NCBI GenBank assembly: GCA_946480485.1
Contig: CAMLJW010000291.1
Span: 1-6,873, forward strand
Origin: an uncultured Streptomyces sp.
Lineage (GTDB): Bacteria; Actinomycetota; Actinomycetes; Streptomycetales; Streptomycetaceae
Reading direction: 5' to 3'
DNA length: 6,873 bases
A program made the translations under genes and the position numbers. Under the pieces are notes generated by a model, which did no database searches, was not told where the DNA came from, and worked only from the letters and a program-made list of their open reading frames with translations. Below, piece by piece: positions 5,424 to 6,873 of this stretch. Each line of letters starts with the position of its first letter. Position 1 is the stretch's first letter.

Positions 5424-5624
5424 TGACTGCACGATTGGCCGCAGCGTGCCACAAGTCGGCTCATGTTGAGAAGCATCAGCGGGCGAGATCAGGCCACATG
5501 ACGGTCTGCACCGCGGCCCGGTCAGGGCGACCGGCGGTTCGACGGAACGACGACGATCTTCGCCTGGGCCCTCGATGAACCTGCCGTTGACCGGCGAGAG
5601 GTTCTCCGCCCGGAACTAGCCCTG

Positions 5625-6179
5625 GTCGACCTGGACCAGCCGGTCGTTCTCCTCCTGGCGGACGGCGGCCACCCTTCCAGCCGGCGTCGTCACACCGGGC
5701 AGCAGCACCCCGGTTGTTCACCAGCCACACCACCGCCCGGCCGAACAAGGCACGCGGCCCCTCCGGCGATGACCACGCCCCGTGCCGCCAGGAACTCCCG
5801 CAGCTCCGCCTCGCCCGCTGCGAAGTCCCGGTAGCCGTACTCGTCGCGGATCTCCCCAGCGTGCTCGTACGCCGTCTACGAGCGTGCCCCGTACTGGACG
5901 ACGTGCTTGTCGTCGATGCCGAGCTGCTCGGCGGCCAACCCGCACCATGGAGGCCAGGACCGCCGTGGGGTCCTCGGTCAGGAGGGAAGAGAGCATACGC
6001 ACCGTGCCCCATGGCACGGCCCATCCCAGCCCCGTCGCCGGACGGCGCTTCGCCCGCGCAAAATCCAGAGCCTTGGTATTCAGACAGAAAAACTGCTCCG
6101 GCTCACCACCGGGCGACGGCTCCGTAGGGAACCGCCCATTGCGGGCGTGGTGTGTTATTGACAGGTACTCAACAGGCAT
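5625..6179 (-). pseudogene. tnpA: Tn3-family transposase N-terminal remnant, multiply broken
   Basis: The minus-strand product starts at ATG 6179 (MPVEYLS) and continues with GRFPTEPSPG, FFCLNTKALDFARAKRRPA, GLGWAVPWGTVRMLSSLLTE and DPTAVLASMVR. This is the N-terminal DUF4158-type domain of Tn3-family TnpA. At about 5935 the frame shifts to AAEQLGIDDKHVVQYGARS, meets an in-frame TAG near 5880, then resumes with TAYEHAGEIRDEYGYRDFAA and AELREFLAAR. Further shifts give EGPRALFGRAVVWLV (near 5770) and LLPGVTTPAGRVAAVRQEEN, ending at a TAG near 5614. About 190 of some 1000 residues remain; the catalytic DDE domain is absent. With at least three frameshifts and a stop, the gene is dead. The next 200 nt leftward (to 5424) hold nothing I recognise. 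Resolvase and the far end of the transposon are not visible. Confidence 0.85.
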
Positions 6180-6235
6180 GCAGAGAAACATGGGGCACGC
6201 TGAACAAGAAAAACGGGCACGTCATCGAACCAAAA

Positions 6236-6278
6236 TTAAGATCGCTCCGCTACGCGAATTCCCGTTCCGATACTCCCC
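6236..6278 (-). repeat. Candidate Tn3-type terminal inverted repeat (single end)
   Basis: Read on the minus strand from 6278 the segment begins GGGGAGTATCGG, carries GGGAATTCGCGTAGCGG and ends CTTAA at 6236. It lies about 60 nt upstream of the Tn3 transposase remnant start. Tn3-family ends are typically about 38 bp, begin GGGG, often hold a GAATTC/GAATT-like core and end near TAAG, so this fits in position and outline. Its length is a little long, the inner end is not exact, and no matching second end was found in the window. Tentative. Confidence 0.35.
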
Positions 6279-6466
6279 GAGGGCCGTGCTGCTGGGGCCG
6301 AGCCACGTCCTTTCTGCTCTGTACGGGCTGCTGCTGCGGTCCGGCCGATTCCGCCCCCCGCTCTTGTATCTCCGCGTCGGAGACGGATAGCTTCTGGGTG
6401 AGCTAAGGCGTTGCATACACTCTCCGCCTCGGCTGCACAGTTCCGTGAGCAAGTACATTCATCACC
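6279..6466. other. Upstream region of the small secreted protein gene
   Basis: No gene is supported here. The region separates the Tn3 remnant from the plus-strand secreted protein gene and should contain its promoter. It has a perfect 6-3-6 inverted repeat TCTCCG-CGT-CGGAGA (6369-6383), about 100 nt before the start codon. TACACT at 6416-6421 is a possible -10 box without a convincing -35 partner. Confidence 0.35.
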
Positions 6467-6473
6467 AAGGGAG
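6467..6473 (+). promoter_or_regulatory. Ribosome binding site deciding the start at 6484
   Basis: AAGGGAG lies 10 nt before GTG 6484. The other in-frame GTG, at 6445, has no purine-rich sequence before it and would add 13 polar residues (SKYIHHQGSSDP) ahead of the signal peptide, so 6484 is preferred. Confidence 0.6.
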
Positions 6474-6483
6474 TAGTGATCCA

Positions 6484-6858
6484 GTGAAGTTCCGCTTATG
6501 GCACAAGGTCACCGTGGCAGCCCTCGGTGCAGTTGGCGTCACCGGGCTGGTGATGGCCGGACCAGCCTCTGCCCGAGTTCCCGCAGTAGTACTGACGGTC
6601 TGCAACGATGCCGCCAACGCGCAGCGTTTCAACGTCACCGGAATAAACGAGAATGGGCCAAGAGTAACCACCCCTACGATGACCGTGGAGGCGAAAAAGT
6701 GTACGTTGGTCTCAAATTACTTGTGGGCGTCGGGCAGCAACCTGGGAATCGCTCACCAGATCGGCGAATCTAAGGTAGTCAACAGTCCCTTCAATATTCC
6801 GGCCGACGCGCCGGACGGCAGTTCGCAGACGGCGACCATCACAGCTTTCGGACCGTAA
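6484..6858 (+). CDS. Small secreted protein of unknown function (124 aa, two cysteines)
   Basis: From GTG 6484 the product begins MKFRLWHKVTVAALGAVG: a basic N-region, a hydrophobic core (residues 9-26) and a PASA cleavage site. Signal peptidase I should cut after Ala30, leaving about 94 residues outside the cell. The mature part looks beta-rich (VVLTVCNDA, RFNVTGIN, TMTVEAKKCTLVS, SQTATITAFGP). Cys40 and Cys73 are its only cysteines and could form one disulfide. No lipobox, cell-wall anchor or enzyme motif is present. Small secreted beta proteins with one or two disulfides are common in Streptomyces and mostly uncharacterised; I cannot name a family. The gene is complete, ends with TAA followed two bases later by another stop-like TAA overlap (TAATAA), and is the only plus-strand gene that appears intact. 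Confidence 0.85.
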   Translation: MKFRLWHKVTVAALGAVGVTGLVMAGPASARVPAVVLTVCNDAANAQRFNVTGINENGPRVTTPTMTVEAKKCTLVSNYLWASGSNLGIAHQIGESKVVNSPFNIPADAPDGSSQTATITAFGP

Positions 6859-6873
6859 TAACGAGGCACCACG

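Noticed and set aside
5476..6024. Minus-strand open frame of 182 codons as an intact gene
   Set aside because: Only the part near EGPRALFGRAVVWLV is meaningful, as one frame of the broken Tn3 transposase; the rest is out of frame.
6445..6483. Upstream GTG 6445 as start of the secreted protein
   Set aside because: No ribosome binding site, and it would place 13 polar residues before an otherwise standard signal peptide.
1..6873. CRISPR arrays, tRNA or rRNA genes, riboswitches
   Set aside because: No regularly spaced direct repeats, no cloverleaf with a TTCGA-type T arm in proper context, and no conserved rRNA or riboswitch motif was seen by eye on either strand.

Overview
The window reads as actinomycete DNA, most likely Streptomyces or a close relative. 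It is very GC-rich, the real genes prefer G or C at third codon positions, GTG starts are common, and the recognisable protein families are typical of that group. It looks like accessory DNA: six intact or edge-truncated genes lie between fragments of at least four mobile or accessory genes, all carrying frameshifts, stops or truncations.

Layout. (1) Positions 1-910, minus strand: a two-gene unit of a small Trypco2-domain protein followed after 7 nt by a trypsin-like serine protease with a complete His/Asp/Ser triad. The protease runs off the left edge. This pairing is known from bioinformatic surveys of bacterial conflict (immune/effector) systems. (2) About 990-2084: a gene graveyard. It holds a broken tyrosine-recombinase fragment (+), an ISL3-type transposase N-terminus (-), a fragment resembling a 'putative immunity protein' family (+), and the C-terminal piece of a transposon-type AAA ATPase (-). 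(3) 2253-3875, minus strand: a tight three-gene operon. A 67-residue unknown protein overlaps by 4 nt a divergent ECF-like sigma factor of 201 residues, which is followed after 4 nt by a 270-residue unknown cytoplasmic helical protein. (4) 3876-4584: a long gene-free stretch with several palindromes upstream of the sigma operon, a cluster of GC-rich hairpins, and a probable terminator for the next gene. (5) 4585-5367, minus strand: a 260-residue protein with a twin-arginine export signal and no recognised function, with a perfect 15-bp palindrome upstream. (6) About 5625-6179, minus strand: the N-terminal fifth of a Tn3-family transposase, broken by several frameshifts and a stop, with a possible Tn3-type terminal repeat at 6236-6278. 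(7) 6484-6858, plus strand: a small secreted protein with a signal peptide and two cysteines.

How the parts may fit. The protease/Trypco2 unit is probably a proteolytic effector module whose remaining domains or partners lie left of the window. The sigma operon is the most self-contained intact unit. Its overlapping or near-abutting genes imply coupled translation, and its two unknown proteins are natural candidates for controlling the sigma factor; this is inference. All family assignments come from reading the translated sequence by eye; no database search was possible.
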